From positions 1-64,000 of the forward strand of contig NC_090584.1 in NCBI RefSeq assembly GCF_017918235.1: a stretch of DNA of 64,000 bases, read 5' to 3'. Below the pieces are notes generated by a model. It was given only the letters and a program-made list of their open reading frames with translations, ran no database searches and had not been told where the DNA came from. The DNA comes from Porcisia hertigi (lineage: Eukaryota; Euglenozoa; Kinetoplastea; Trypanosomatida; Trypanosomatidae). Both the position numbers and the translations under genes were made by a program. Positions within the stretch are counted from its first letter, which is position 1. Each line of letters starts with the position of its first letter. Of this stretch, positions 41,236 to 52,106 are shown piece after piece.

Positions 41236-44200
41236 TCATTCTACTTCTCCTGCGGAACCTGCGTTACACAAATGAAACGCATATGTCTCGCAATCCGACT
41301 TCGTCTGCGCCCCGCCTGGGGCACCGATGGGTCCTTCCAGCGAGACTACGGCGGGGAGAGTCGAGAAGCTGGGAATGTGCCGCAACTCCTCCGCAAAGTA
41401 CTCCCGCAGTGCAGCCACCGCGGAGGCCTCTACAGTCTCCTTCTTGCGGAGGCCAGACGCCTGCGCGATGGAGTACGCCATCTCGTCTGATATCTGCAGA
41501 CTCAACCGACAGTGCCACATCTTACTTCTCTGATACGTTTGCGTTTGCAGAGTGAGTCCGTAGGCTCGCAGACACAGGGTTCGCAGAAGCTGCTCTGCCG
41601 TCTGCGCAACCAGGGCAGACATGTGCGCCGGTGAGAGAAAGGCCTCACTTGTTTCGTGACTGATACGGGTCGCCATTTCCCGTGCACAACTCAAGAGGTT
41701 CTTGCCGACAACATGCTCAAGGACAACAGAGCGCTTGTCCGATGTCACGCGAAAAGACAGGTCGCTTAGCTGATTGTGCTCGAACTCAAAGAGGAGCCAA
41801 TTGTCACTGACAGCACTAGTAGAAGTACACTTGATCTCCGCCACCACTGCGTCACATAGACGAGAGAGAGACCCTTGTGCATCCGGCCGAAGCCGCACAT
41901 GCCCCTTCGTCACCACCTCCTCGCTGAAGGCGCGTTGGTGGATTCGCACGTGTGATTCGAAGATCTGTTGGGCTGCACGCACGATAGCCGAGAGAGGCGT
42001 ATCGGCGGACCCTCGGCCAAGGTGGAAAAGCCGACCTTCTGCAAAAGGGTTCGCCGAGAAGCGAGAGTGCGCCTGCGACAACGCACTCTCCTCTGGAGTA
42101 GTGCTCCACAACTCCGCTCGATATCTCGCGCCGTCCTTACGAATACTCACGGAGCAGTGCAGTCCGTAAAGACGTGCGATAGCTTCTACACAAGTCTGCA
42201 GTGGCGAGGCGTCCGGTAGCGCTGATGGCAGGGATGACAGCAAACCGGTTTCGCTGGAGGCGGTAGTGGAAGCGTCTCGGCAGACGACTTCCGGGAGATC
42301 TTGCATCTTTTTCAAGACGGCAAAAAGTGCCCCGATCTCGGTGGAGCCTGTGGCCTCAGCAATCACCTGCTCCGGGGCTTCATGCACACTGCACGGCCTC
42401 ATGCACCGCGCAACGTACACGGCGCGGTCGGCCTCGCGCACCACACGGATGCTTCCGAGAAAGGAGGTATGCACTTTGGTCGCACACCAGTAGCCCTCCA
42501 AAACCGAATCGGACGTCTGCACCGCTGGAAGCGATTGAAGCTCGATAAACTTATGCGGATCAACGAGTTTGAGAAACGGATCAGACGAGAGAGCGGCTGC
42601 AAATATGTTGCCGTTAGCGTCTGGCAACGCCTTTACACCGTCACATGGTGCTGGTGCGCCCTCGGCATCGATCAGCTTTTTTTCTCGGGCCTGATCCACA
42701 CATCGACGACAGAGAGCAGGGAATCGCTGCGCCAGGGCAGCCGCTATGGCCTTCTGCTCACTGCGCGCTTTTCGACCATCAAACGCGCAACAACACAGCT
42801 CACGACTGGTTGCTGATGCTAGGGCCGGCTTGTGGATCGCATTGGCGTCACAAAAGCCACGCACAATATACAATTGAGAGACCCACACAGGTTGAACCCC
42901 CGCCGCAACGCCCCACTCTGGATACGTTGAGTTCGGTTTTAGCATCCACGTTTCGAGCTCGAAAGTCGAGTTCTCTCTCCGTAGGGCCCAACGCAGTTGC
43001 GTCTCAAGTCCTTGCCCTGGGTGTGGGACGACATCGTCAGAGGCAGTGGCGTTGTTGCTCGTTAGAATAGCGCGCACCTCTGGATGGTAGGCGATGTCAC
43101 GCTCGAAAATTTCGGGAAAAAGGGTCTGCAAAGCCTGCACGGTTGCAAACTCCACTGCTGAATTTTTAGAGTTGCCGGTGGCCTTGCCCAGTAGGAAGAG
43201 GCCGGTGGAGTCGCAAGCGAGGTCAGTAAAGGTCGGTGAATGAAGGCGCGCCTGGACCTGCACCTTATGCATTGAGCCGCTCAGTGTCTCTGTGCGGAAG
43301 ATGACGTCCTCTTCGTCAATGCTGTAGTAGTAGAACAAAAGCCTGCGAAGGAGGTGCTTCACACGTAGATTACACCGTGGTAAGACGAGGTGCAACGGTG
43401 CACTACGTAGACGCTCCTGGACAGAGGCATGGCGGTCAGCGTAGTGTTCTGCAGCCGTGTCGTCGCAGAACTTCAACAGCGTGCGCAAACCCTCGCCCGT
43501 GAGGCGTAGTTGAGTTGCCTTCAGGGACTTCCCAGTGGCTCCGTGGCGCAGAGTGCACTCGACATGGTCGGGGCTGGCACCAGGCATCAAACAAAGCGAA
43601 AAGCCGTCAGACGACCAGATCCCGGAGTAGAGTGAGAGCACCGACAGGGAAGGACTGGCTACCAGGGAACCGGATGGATAAGCAAGATCAGCGGCAGCGA
43701 AGGCCTCACGGAAAGCGCGGCGCATGCACCCAATGTATCCCTCACCGACCGCCTCGCCCTTGAACAACTCCACCAGCCTCTGTTGTTCGGCACCCAGAGA
43801 CGCTACCGCCACTCCGATGCCGCGTGGCGCAAGCTCAACGCTTGTCGTGTGCAGTTGTCGTCCTTGGAGGTCCTGACCGCTGGTGTGCCGAACCAAAAGC
43901 CGCAGCTCGGGGTATCTTTGCTCCACAAATCTAATGACTCCCCGAAGTTCGTCCGAGCGCACCCTGGTGAGGTCGATTATGGTGGGACTGCTTGAGGGCA
44001 CAGGCGCTGTGAGACCAACATGCAAAGAGGATGGACTGGTAAGCAAACGGTCAGAGGGATGCAAGTTATTTAAAGCTTCCTGCACGGTAGAGGTCAACGT
44101 GCCTTGCCATACAGCCATCTCGTGTGCACTTGCCAGCGTACCGCTATCTGACCGTGGCTGATGCTCCACTACCACCCGCATGTCCTCCGTTATGCAAAGC

Positions 44201-44379
44201 CGCATGGCGCCGCCCTCGATACCCTTCGCGTAGCGCAGCGTCTTGAATACAGACTCTATCTGCCCCAGGGTACTGCAGCGGCGCCTCTGTGCCACTGTGC
44301 ATAGGGGCTGCGTTATTAATATTGGCCGAACTGGGCGATAGAGACGCCGGCCCGCTAAACCCTCCCATGACTGTAGCAT
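41236..44379 (-). CDS. Large mitochondrial-type protein with repeated dsRBD-like modules (1047 aa)
   Basis: ATG at 44379. The N-terminus (MLQSWEGLAGRRLYRPVRPI, then QRRRCSTLG) is Arg-rich and acid-poor, like a presequence. No named family is recognised, but several segments resemble the C-terminal half of a double-stranded-RNA-binding fold (small residues and Lys/Ser, then Ala/Glu, then Leu/Phe): GKATGNSKNSAVEFATVQAL; DGRKARSEQKAIAAALAQRF; GRGSADTPLSAIVRAAQQIF; SGLRKKETVEASAVAALREY. Each is preceded by beta-like strands (KVQVQARLHSPTFTDLACDS; RYRAELWSTTPEES; KMWHCRLSLQISDEMAYSI). The simplest reading is an array of degenerate dsRBDs in a kinetoplast RNA-processing or ribosomal factor. The modules are directly visible; the function is inferred. 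Confidence 0.72.
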   Translation of the reverse strand: MLQSWEGLAGRRLYRPVRPILITQPLCTVAQRRRCSTLGQIESVFKTLRYAKGIEGGAMRLCITEDMRVVVEHQPRSDSGTLASAHEMAVWQGTLTSTVQEALNNLHPSDRLLTSPSSLHVGLTAPVPSSSPTIIDLTRVRSDELRGVIRFVEQRYPELRLLVRHTSGQDLQGRQLHTTSVELAPRGIGVAVASLGAEQQRLVELFKGEAVGEGYIGCMRRAFREAFAAADLAYPSGSLVASPSLSVLSLYSGIWSSDGFSLCLMPGASPDHVECTLRHGATGKSLKATQLRLTGEGLRTLLKFCDDTAAEHYADRHASVQERLRSAPLHLVLPRCNLRVKHLLRRLLFYYYSIDEEDVIFRTETLSGSMHKVQVQARLHSPTFTDLACDSTGLFLLGKATGNSKNSAVEFATVQALQTLFPEIFERDIAYHPEVRAILTSNNATASDDVVPHPGQGLETQLRWALRRENSTFELETWMLKPNSTYPEWGVAAGVQPVWVSQLYIVRGFCDANAIHKPALASATSRELCCCAFDGRKARSEQKAIAAALAQRFPALCRRCVDQAREKKLIDAEGAPAPCDGVKALPDANGNIFAAALSSDPFLKLVDPHKFIELQSLPAVQTSDSVLEGYWCATKVHTSFLGSIRVVREADRAVYVARCMRPCSVHEAPEQVIAEATGSTEIGALFAVLKKMQDLPEVVCRDASTTASSETGLLSSLPSALPDASPLQTCVEAIARLYGLHCSVSIRKDGARYRAELWSTTPEESALSQAHSRFSANPFAEGRLFHLGRGSADTPLSAIVRAAQQIFESHVRIHQRAFSEEVVTKGHVRLRPDAQGSLSRLCDAVVAEIKCTSTSAVSDNWLLFEFEHNQLSDLSFRVTSDKRSVVLEHVVGKNLLSCAREMATRISHETSEAFLSPAHMSALVAQTAEQLLRTLCLRAYGLTLQTQTYQRSKMWHCRLSLQISDEMAYSIAQASGLRKKETVEASAVAALREYFAEELRHIPSFSTLPAVVSLEGPIGAPGGAQTKSDCETYAFHLCNAGSAGEVE

Positions 44380-45772
44380 GGGAACGGCGACACCAACAGC
44401 TGTGTGGCTTCCTATATCCCCCCTCTACCTCCCTCTACCTCCCTCCTCCTCCCGCCCCCTCTTGCTGTGTGCAGCGCCTCTAGTTGGCCGACTGGAGTGG
44501 TGGCTCCCCGAGTTATGATCGCAAGCTCTGCCAGCGAAGTTTGATTCAATGAGACCGTTTCGTTGGGAAAGGCCCTCTCCTCCGTCGGCAGCCTCTCAGC
44601 CTTGCGCAAAACGCGACAGCTGGGGATTACCCTTACCTCGCCAGTGAGGGAGCAAAGATGCAGGAGATGGGGGCGATAAAAGGCAGTGCGCGTGTGCGCT
44701 CGCGCAGTGTAGTTGTCTAGATGACAGGATCACCAGCAAATAGACCTTTGCAAAGATACCTGCGTAATAGTTTCTGTGAACGGGACGCTGACGCAGCCAC
44801 GAGATACAAACGGTGTCCGAGTGCGGGAGAGAGGAAGGGGGAGAGAGAGAGAGACTTGGGGAAGTGGGAGGAGGGCATCAAACAAGTCACCATGAAAAAG
44901 AGGGGGGGAGAGCGACACGTACGCGTCTATGCGACCGGGCGTAATAACGGAGAAAAAAATAAGCCTCTCGTCACGCTCAAAGAGTTTGGCCCACAGTTTT
45001 GTATAGAAACGGCTCATCCTCTTCTGGGCATCAACAGCAGTGACTCTGTTTTAGCCCACACGTCCACACGCTTCATCGACACAGACCCGCTGCCTCAGAG
45101 CACGGCGAAGCAGGGCGCTGAATTTTTGAGAGTAATATGGGGCCGTCTTTCCATGAAAGAAGACCAGAGAGCCAAAGATACACATGTATATATATAGACG
45201 TGCGTGCACGTGTGTGTGTGTGTGTGTGGAATAAAAAAAAAGAGTTTACCGTCCAAGAGGAGATGACGCGGGGTGATGGGTGGGGGGGGGGGAGGGAGGA
45301 AGAGGGAGAGAGGCGTATGCAGAGAAAAGCCGACGTAAACAATAAGGTGGGGGGCACGTGTATACTGTGTCACGGAGAGGCAATTCTGCAGTTGAAGTAC
45401 GGAGCCGCAGACACACTCCGACCTGCAAACAAAACAAAGCAAAACAACAAAAAAAACACGCTTGCAATAAAAAAAACGCAAAAGAGCACAGAACGACACA
45501 CACACACGCACACACACATCGATGAATATACACGTACATATTGAAATGCGTGTGTGTATGTGTGTGTGTGTGTCGGTGGATACACTTCTCCCTCTTTGTA
45601 TACACATGTATACATTCACATGTCCATATTCATGCATGTACGTATGCGTGTGCGTGCGTGCGTGTGCGCTCAGGGGCTAAGGGGAAGAGGCGATGAGGGA
45701 TGCAGAGCACGAACACCACAGAGACCAGGGGAAAAAATATATACGAGAAAGCGAGTGTGCGCGGCTGGCCAA
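44380..45772. other. Intergenic spacer rich in GT/CA repeats
   Basis: No gene seen. CTCCCTCTAC repeats at about 44419-44450, GA-runs at about 44825-44855, a TG repeat at 45209-45228, further CA and TG repeats at about 45498-45570, and GTGC/GCGT repeats at about 45645-45668. Confidence 0.65.
45209..45228. repeat. TG microsatellite
   Basis: About ten TG units in the spacer upstream of UCH's downstream neighbour. Confidence 0.85.
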
Positions 45773-46477
45773 TCACACATCCACGAGTGCGGTGATGCCA
45801 AACTCGTACGAATCTGGGTGGAGCTGCATGCGCTCTTTAATAGCAGCGGCAGCGGCGCGCACGAACTTTGCGTTATCGTCGCACTCACCATGCAACGTTG
45901 GATTCTCTTTGCGCCCATCCAACTCGATGCAGCGACCGCCAGCATGGATAAAGCAGACAAAATGCAAGTTAATGTTCGCGTGAATATCCTGGTTCTCTGT
46001 GGCGCCTTCCAGCGCGGCAGCAGCGTGGGCGGTAGCGATTTTCTCGTCTCCGGCGATGAGGGCGCCAATCACTTTTGGGTCCGCCGCCGCCACCTCTTCC
46101 TTCTCGACCGCGTCGTCGAGGACGCTGCCAGGAAGAATCTCACCGAGCTTATCGCGGTTGTTCATCAGGGAATGAAGAATGGCGATGGTGCCACATGCGT
46201 TAGGAACGAGCTGGCGTGTGAAGAAAAAAGGATGCGCTTTGCGGATCTCCGCTACTTCATCTTGCTGCGCATCCTGGAGCTCAGCGATTCGTTTCTCTGT
46301 CGCTTCGCAAATGGGGTACACAAGAAGGAAGGCGTGGACTGGCGTAGGCACCATGCTGAGTAGTTCGTCTGAGAGGCCGTAGACATCAACGAACTGCACC
46401 AGAGGGTTTTTTAACCCCAAGGTGTGGATATACCCGTTCATTACGTCCGGGTTGCTCTCCAGTGGGAACCACATCAT
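45773..46477 (-). CDS. UCH: Ubiquitin carboxyl-terminal hydrolase, UCH-L1/L3 type (peptidase C12)
   Basis: 234 aa from the first of two adjacent ATGs (46477 and 46474). N-terminus WFPLESNPDVMN matches the UCHL3 start (WLPLEANPEV). The catalytic set is complete by eye: Gln89 and Cys95 in RQLVPNACGTIAILHS, His172 in NLHFVCFI, Asp187 in RCIELDGRK. The crossover-loop region (about 150-165) has ENQDIHANINLHF. UCH enzymes remove small adducts from ubiquitin and process precursors in cytosol or nucleus. The longer open frame to 46921 translates a polypyrimidine-rich 5' UTR and is not used. Confidence 0.95.
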   Translation of the reverse strand: MMWFPLESNPDVMNGYIHTLGLKNPLVQFVDVYGLSDELLSMVPTPVHAFLLVYPICEATEKRIAELQDAQQDEVAEIRKAHPFFFTRQLVPNACGTIAILHSLMNNRDKLGEILPGSVLDDAVEKEEVAAADPKVIGALIAGDEKIATAHAAAALEGATENQDIHANINLHFVCFIHAGGRCIELDGRKENPTLHGECDDNAKFVRAAAAAIKERMQLHPDSYEFGITALVDV

Positions 46478-47922
46478 GAGGGAGCCACTCAAACAAAAAG
46501 GAGCGCGGTAGAAACAACGCAGGTGCCCTGGAGGAGAGAAAACTGCTGAAGAGGTGTAGAGCGGCACTAAGCAATGACGATAAGAGAAAATTTTATGAAG
46601 GGAGAGCGAGAGAGAGAAAAAAAAAAGAGGGGGGTGGTCCTTTGTCACAAGACGAACGCGTGCCGAGTCGTCTTCTATGCGAATTGAGTGGCGAGAAGAG
46701 GGGGTACAAGCGAGTGAACAGCAGCTCCTAAACGACGAGGTTGGTGAGTGTTGCGTAAAAAGACTGGGAATGGGTAGGGGGAGGAGGAGATGAACACAAC
46801 AACAACACCGCGCGTTTCTTACGACTCCGTAGGGAGGAAGAGACCGTGGCGCAGATCCGCAGGAGCTTTGATGGCGACATGGTGCATTTTTGCTCGTGCC
46901 GAGTGAGTTGGGAGAACACATAGGGTGTGAGAACCTGGCCCGGGGAATGTCGAGGCGCGAGACCCTCCAACGCGTACTCCTGGAAGCTCACATTGCCTCT
47001 GTCATTATCAACACAGTAGAAGAGTTTCAGGCAAAGACCACACAGGGAGACCACAATGGTATGGATCATGAAGAAATCGGGTGACACACACACGCACACA
47101 GCGCTCCCTGTATCGAAATGGGGCGCATATCAAGGGCGCACATGGACATTGCCCCCTCCCCCTTTTTTATCCTTCTTTCCCCTCCATTGATATATATATA
47201 TATATATGTGTGTGCGTGTGTGTGTGTATTCGTTGTTTTTTTTTTGCTTCACGTGACGCCGTTGTTGTGCATGACTGTGAAAAAAAAATTGAATAATAAA
47301 AAAACAACACATTTCATATCGAAAGGACAGGAGGGAGGGAGGGAGGGGGGAGTGAGGGGGGGGGACGAGGGTCCAGACTCAATCGAGTCGCAAGGTCATT
47401 GCACCAACAGCGTCTCTTTACACACATGCACCCCCCCCCCTCCACACACACACACCTCGTTCACTTACGCAGACCAACAACCAAAGGCGCTTCCACGACG
47501 ACCAGCACTGCCGCCAGTAGCTTCAATGCGGTCGCAACGTGGATGAAAATTCATAGAGAAAGGGTGAACAGGTGACCTTTTTGAGGCGTGCAGGGCAAGA
47601 GGAGAAGAGGGAATCCTGCTCGCCATCACAATCCGCCAACTTCAATTAGGGAAAGCAGTGCATCTTACAGGTGAATCGGTACACGCACACATGTGTGCTT
47701 GTGTCGTCATCGAACACGGAGCCGAAGACAACAGGCTGGCCATGCAATGTGTGGTCCTGCCCGGACACTATCCTTCGCAGATTCGACCGCTTTCCTCCCT
47801 CCTCCCTCCGCCAATGTTCGCCTCTATGTACATTGGTTCTTCATGGCATGTGCAATCCTGCTCCCTTTCAGCACAATCGGTTCCTCGCAATACACAGCCA
47901 TCTATGCAGATTACCCTGTGTT
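46478..47922. other. Long intergenic spacer
   Basis: 1.4 kb, no credible gene. It contains purines at about 46600-46640 (UCH splice tract), a TA repeat followed by TG repeats at about 47190-47227, GGGA repeats at about 47332-47365 and a C-run/CA repeat at about 47431-47455. Confidence 0.65.
47190..47227. repeat. TA microsatellite running into TG repeat
   Basis: About nine TA units followed directly by imperfect TG units. Confidence 0.85.
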
Positions 47923-50900
47923 CTACAGAAGCGCCTTCAAGTCCGGCTCTGTCTCACGATTGACTTTGCTAATATCAATAGTGGCCTCGCATATAGGACA
48001 CACGAGCGTCTCCTTCAGACGCGTCATCAACGCCGAGTAAGTGGCAGGAAAGCCGCAGCAAGGGGTCGCCGTGTAGTCAGTCTTGACGATGTGTTTGCCG
48101 GTCACAATGCAAAAAGGAATTGTATTCTTGCAGGCGCCACAGTCCAGCTCCGTTGCGGCAACAGGCTCGTCACAGTAAGGGCACGGCAACGTTGATTCTA
48201 CTGGGTCGGTAGTGCTCTCCTTGGTGTGACGGCGCACGATGCCCTCGATTTTTTTGCGTGACTTCTCAGACATCTCCGTCCGGTAACTCTCGTTCTGGAT
48301 GAGGTAGCAAGCGTAATCGAAGGCCGACTTCTTGAAATTAGACTTGACGCACTGCAGCACTGTGGAGGAGACAATCATGACAACGTGCTTCGGAAACTTT
48401 TGTATATTGCGTGACACGCGCAGCAGCATACGACACGCGGTGTCATCATCGTTCATGATCTTGAGGAGGTCCTTGACGATGATGTAGGAGTGCAGCAGCA
48501 TCAACGTGCGGCGCAGGTCATTTGGCACGCGGATGTTTTTCTGTTGAAGCATGCGGTAGGCCTCAACGAGGGTTTTGTGTGCGCCTCTATAACTGCCCAT
48601 TTCCTGCTCCTTCGCCGCGATAATAACAGAGGTTTTGGCCGCCTTCTCATAGCTGCCCATGGCCAAGTAGAGCTTGAAGATGTAGGACGGATCCTTTGGT
48701 TCGCCATCCGTCTCACCCATGAGATAGTCGATGAACTTATTCGTCAGGCTGTCGCTGTGCGCCTTGCCCACCACCTCCACTGCCTTCTCAATGTCCTCAG
48801 GCTGCCCAGACTCAAGATACTTCTTGAGGGCCTTGGCGTAGTTGCCGCTTATGTGGTAGTACAAACCAGCCTGCCCAGGTCTGCCCTCCTTGTCGTAGTA
48901 CTCTGCAATCATCGCAAAGTCTGCCTGGTTCGCGAGCGGGGCAACACCGTCCTTCAGTTGCACCTGATTCAGCAACGCGCTTTCAAAGTTGAACATGCAG
49001 TCGTGTGTTCTCGCCAATTCGAAAGCCTCACTGAGCGACTTCGCCAACACGAGAAACTCCACTGCCGTACCATACTCGTTTTGCATCTTGCATTTCTTCG
49101 CTACTAGAGCGGCGGCGTTGGCCGAGCAGGTTTGACGCACAATAACGTAGGCGCCGTGTAGATCGTTCAGTTTGTCTAGTCTCAGTCGCACTGCATTATC
49201 CCAATCCTCGGCCTGCAGGTACGCCTTCTCGGCTTCCACGAAGGCCCCTTCCGCCTCCTTGCCATGGGCATAGATACCGATAATATTGCGCGACTTGATA
49301 AAGGGCAGTAGGCGCGCAGCAGCCTTCAGGTTCTTGCACTGTTCGATATAGATGGTCACCGCCCGCTCAAGGTCGCCGGCCTTCTCGTAAAGCTGTGCGG
49401 CCTCCTCGTGCCTGTGGTTGTCCTCGAAAAGTTTAGCGCAGTCCGTCACAAAGGTCATATCCGTCGATTCCTTCGCGGACTTCATTGCGTCGGCGATGTT
49501 GCCAGTGCGAATCTGGCAACGTGCCGCCCCTTGACGGCACTGCTCATTGTGCCGTTCCACCTCCTGGACACTCACCGAGAGCTCTGTGCTCGCATGGCCA
49601 GTCGGCAGTTTACGAAACCCTTGCTGAAACATCTCCTCGGCCTTGACGTACTCACCGCGGTACTCGAGCTGCTGCGCGTAGTCGCGCGAGATACAAGGCA
49701 CTTCCTCTGGTGCCAGCTGCTCTGCAAGGGTGAGGGCGCGTTCCCACTGCATCATATCACGCCGCATCTTCAAGGCGCACAGCGGCTGCGAGGAGCGAAG
49801 AAAAAAGTTCTGCGCATCCTTCATGTACCCCATAATCATCGACACGTGGCCGAGCAACAGGTTTTTCTCGTGGATGTGGCGAATCTTTTCCAGGCAAAGA
49901 ACGAGGCTCGGCTGCGAGAGCTGGCGGTAAACACGGATGGCCAACTCAACATCTAGCATGTACAGCGCCTTTACAGCCAAGTCTTCTGCCTCCTGCGGCG
50001 TCGAAATGTTGTTCGATGACCATCGCAGTCGGTTCAGGGAAAAATTGTTGTAAAACGCCTCGGCGTCGGGGGTTCGCATGAAAATGTTTTTGTGCGTATG
50101 CAGCGGCACCGTGTCCAGGGTGCCATTGGGCAATTGGCACATCACCGTGCCACGGAAGAGGGTAATCGGTGTGTAGTCCGCTGGGAGTGGCGTGTAGAGG
50201 TTTGTGTTGCTGCTCTCCTTTGCCAAGACTGACTCACATGTCGCGCCGTGGCGGCTGTGCGGCGTGCTTACAAACGTCACACACTTCTCTCTGTTGTGCG
50301 TGATAAAGATGGTGGCTTCGGCTTGATCCCATAGTATCGCTTTCTGGTCAGGTTCATAGCCCTCTGCCTTGTTCGCTACCTCTGTCACGACATTGAGATT
50401 GAAGAGGTTGTTGCTGTCATCCACGTAGGCGACGCGCGTGCAGGCGGGGTTCGGGAAGGCGCGCTTGAGACCCGTGCTGCACGTAAAGGTCGCTACTTGC
50501 TGGAGATTCTGAAGCGCGTACACGCTCACACGGCTCGTGGTGGCGTAGAGGAAAAAAGTCTCGGATAGACCAATGGACACGAGGCGCGTGTCGCCGCTTT
50601 GCGGAAAAAACGCCGGTGGGCGGGCCTCTGCCGTGTCGCGGATCGGGCCCAGCTGCACTCGCCCTTCGTACACCACCGCTGCCAGCTGCGAGTTCACCTT
50701 CAGCTCCGTGACCGTTGAGGGGTATTCCACCGTCCGCAGAAACTCCGAATGTGCCTGCTGCGGCGCCTCCGTGAGACTCTTAACTGGATCGGCCGTGGGG
50801 TACGGGAGGCTATTGGGGATAAAGTACTCGTAGTAGGAGATCTTGTTTTGTGAGCCAACCGCAAGCATCGCTGTGCCCGCCGCCATGAAGGTTGGGTCAC

Positions 50901-52053
50901 CGCTCACCTGCACCGTACAGACCATGCGGTTGTCCTGTAAATTCTTCACTCCAATGGTGTTGACGGAGATGAACGAGAACACAAGCGTGCCGTACGACGT
51001 GCTGACGTTCAGCACGTTCAGAGTGAACACGACGGCGTTGCCCTGGTCTGTGGTGAGGAGGAGTTGCTGTCCATCTCTCGACCAGCTCAACGACTCTGGA
51101 ACTCCGTCTAGCTTATCAAATCTCGCCTCATCCCCGGTGCTTGCGATCCCGTCATCGGTTACACGGAAAAGGCGTACACACTTCTCAAAGACCGCCGCAA
51201 CGAGACCGCTTCCTTCCCCGAAGGTCATCAGCTGCACGGCGCCCGTCGACACGCTCACTGAGCTGCGCAGCCGTACTTCGCTACCGGAGAGGTGAACCAC
51301 ACCGATCGCACCCCTTTGGAAACTCACCACGAACTCGCCATTCATGCAACCAGTCAACCCGGTGATGGGGCCGAGGTCACCACTGAACTGGCCAGCTGCT
51401 GTGGCGAAAGAATCCAGGTTGACAATGAGCACCGTAGTGCCCAAATGCACGGCCGCAAGGCTAACATTCTTTGGTGAGCCGCTCAGCTGTGAGACACACA
51501 CCGACTGCGGCGCAACAGACAATGGTATCGTCTTCAGGTTGTTGCCTTCAGCGTCGGTGACAGAGAAAGTGCAGTCCGCCGATATCATTAATAAACGGTT
51601 GTCCGGTGCGGGCGTCCACAGGGCAGAGAGAATTTGCTGCGAGTGCGTCCCCTCCACCGGCACGAGTCGCAGCGTCCTCCGGTCGTACAGCACAAAGTGC
51701 CCACTATTCGTGCCGACGACGAACTGCGGCTGCGCACGAGACCAGCAAATGAAGCGCGGGTCACTTAGTTTGGTGTCGATAACGTCGGTATTGCGTGTTC
51801 GATGCGTGTACAACTGCACGAGAGACGAACCGTTCGTTATGATTGCGAGGGTGTCGCTGCCACACTCCCATGCCATGTCCACCACACCCGACACGGGGAA
51901 CTGGTGCTCTACCTTACCCAACTTGTTTAGGATGAGCACCAGCCCCTTCGAACCCGCCATCGCTATCAGCGGCGCGGTCGGGTGCAAGGCATGCACGGCA
52001 CGTCCACGTCCCACATCGGCGTTGGAGATGACAAACTGTTGTGCAAGGCCCAT
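47923..52053 (-). CDS. IFT144: Intraflagellar transport protein 144 (WDR19), IFT-A core
   Basis: 1376 aa from the ATG at 52053, just after a strong splice acceptor. The N-terminal half is WD40-like (LIAMAGSKGLVLILNKLGKV; FICWSRAQPQFVVGTNSGHF; ESLSWSRDGQQLLLTTDQGN). From about 650 onward it is a TPR-like alpha-solenoid (AIRVYRQLSQPSLVLCLEKI; HEEAAQLYEKAGDLERAVTI; YYDKEGRPGQAGLYYHISGN). The C-terminus has a Cys-rich zinc-binding end (CPYCDEPV, CGACKNTIPFC, CPICEATI) as in WDR19. Length agrees with human WDR19 (1342). IFT-A drives retrograde transport and membrane-protein entry in the flagellum. Alternatives such as IFT140 or IFT122 are less likely given MGLAQQFVISN and this C-terminus. Confidence 0.9.
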   Translation of the reverse strand: MGLAQQFVISNADVGRGRAVHALHPTAPLIAMAGSKGLVLILNKLGKVEHQFPVSGVVDMAWECGSDTLAIITNGSSLVQLYTHRTRNTDVIDTKLSDPRFICWSRAQPQFVVGTNSGHFVLYDRRTLRLVPVEGTHSQQILSALWTPAPDNRLLMISADCTFSVTDAEGNNLKTIPLSVAPQSVCVSQLSGSPKNVSLAAVHLGTTVLIVNLDSFATAAGQFSGDLGPITGLTGCMNGEFVVSFQRGAIGVVHLSGSEVRLRSSVSVSTGAVQLMTFGEGSGLVAAVFEKCVRLFRVTDDGIASTGDEARFDKLDGVPESLSWSRDGQQLLLTTDQGNAVVFTLNVLNVSTSYGTLVFSFISVNTIGVKNLQDNRMVCTVQVSGDPTFMAAGTAMLAVGSQNKISYYEYFIPNSLPYPTADPVKSLTEAPQQAHSEFLRTVEYPSTVTELKVNSQLAAVVYEGRVQLGPIRDTAEARPPAFFPQSGDTRLVSIGLSETFFLYATTSRVSVYALQNLQQVATFTCSTGLKRAFPNPACTRVAYVDDSNNLFNLNVVTEVANKAEGYEPDQKAILWDQAEATIFITHNREKCVTFVSTPHSRHGATCESVLAKESSNTNLYTPLPADYTPITLFRGTVMCQLPNGTLDTVPLHTHKNIFMRTPDAEAFYNNFSLNRLRWSSNNISTPQEAEDLAVKALYMLDVELAIRVYRQLSQPSLVLCLEKIRHIHEKNLLLGHVSMIMGYMKDAQNFFLRSSQPLCALKMRRDMMQWERALTLAEQLAPEEVPCISRDYAQQLEYRGEYVKAEEMFQQGFRKLPTGHASTELSVSVQEVERHNEQCRQGAARCQIRTGNIADAMKSAKESTDMTFVTDCAKLFEDNHRHEEAAQLYEKAGDLERAVTIYIEQCKNLKAAARLLPFIKSRNIIGIYAHGKEAEGAFVEAEKAYLQAEDWDNAVRLRLDKLNDLHGAYVIVRQTCSANAAALVAKKCKMQNEYGTAVEFLVLAKSLSEAFELARTHDCMFNFESALLNQVQLKDGVAPLANQADFAMIAEYYDKEGRPGQAGLYYHISGNYAKALKKYLESGQPEDIEKAVEVVGKAHSDSLTNKFIDYLMGETDGEPKDPSYIFKLYLAMGSYEKAAKTSVIIAAKEQEMGSYRGAHKTLVEAYRMLQQKNIRVPNDLRRTLMLLHSYIIVKDLLKIMNDDDTACRMLLRVSRNIQKFPKHVVMIVSSTVLQCVKSNFKKSAFDYACYLIQNESYRTEMSEKSRKKIEGIVRRHTKESTTDPVESTLPCPYCDEPVAATELDCGACKNTIPFCIVTGKHIVKTDYTATPCCGFPATYSALMTRLKETLVCPICEATIDISKVNRETEPDLKALL

Positions 52054-52090
52054 TTTTTCTGGGGTATTAAAGCACTGCTGGCAGCGATCT

Positions 52091-52106
52091 CTAAGAAAAA
52101 AAAATT
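52091..52106 (-). promoter_or_regulatory. Trans-splice acceptor for IFT144
   Basis: On the coding strand a T-rich tract (complement of about 52093-52104) is followed by AG at 52092-52091, about 38 nt upstream of the ATG. Confidence 0.6.

Noticed and set aside
42301-42816. 171-codon open frame on the + strand
   Set aside because: Antisense shadow of the 1047-aa gene with no protein-like features.
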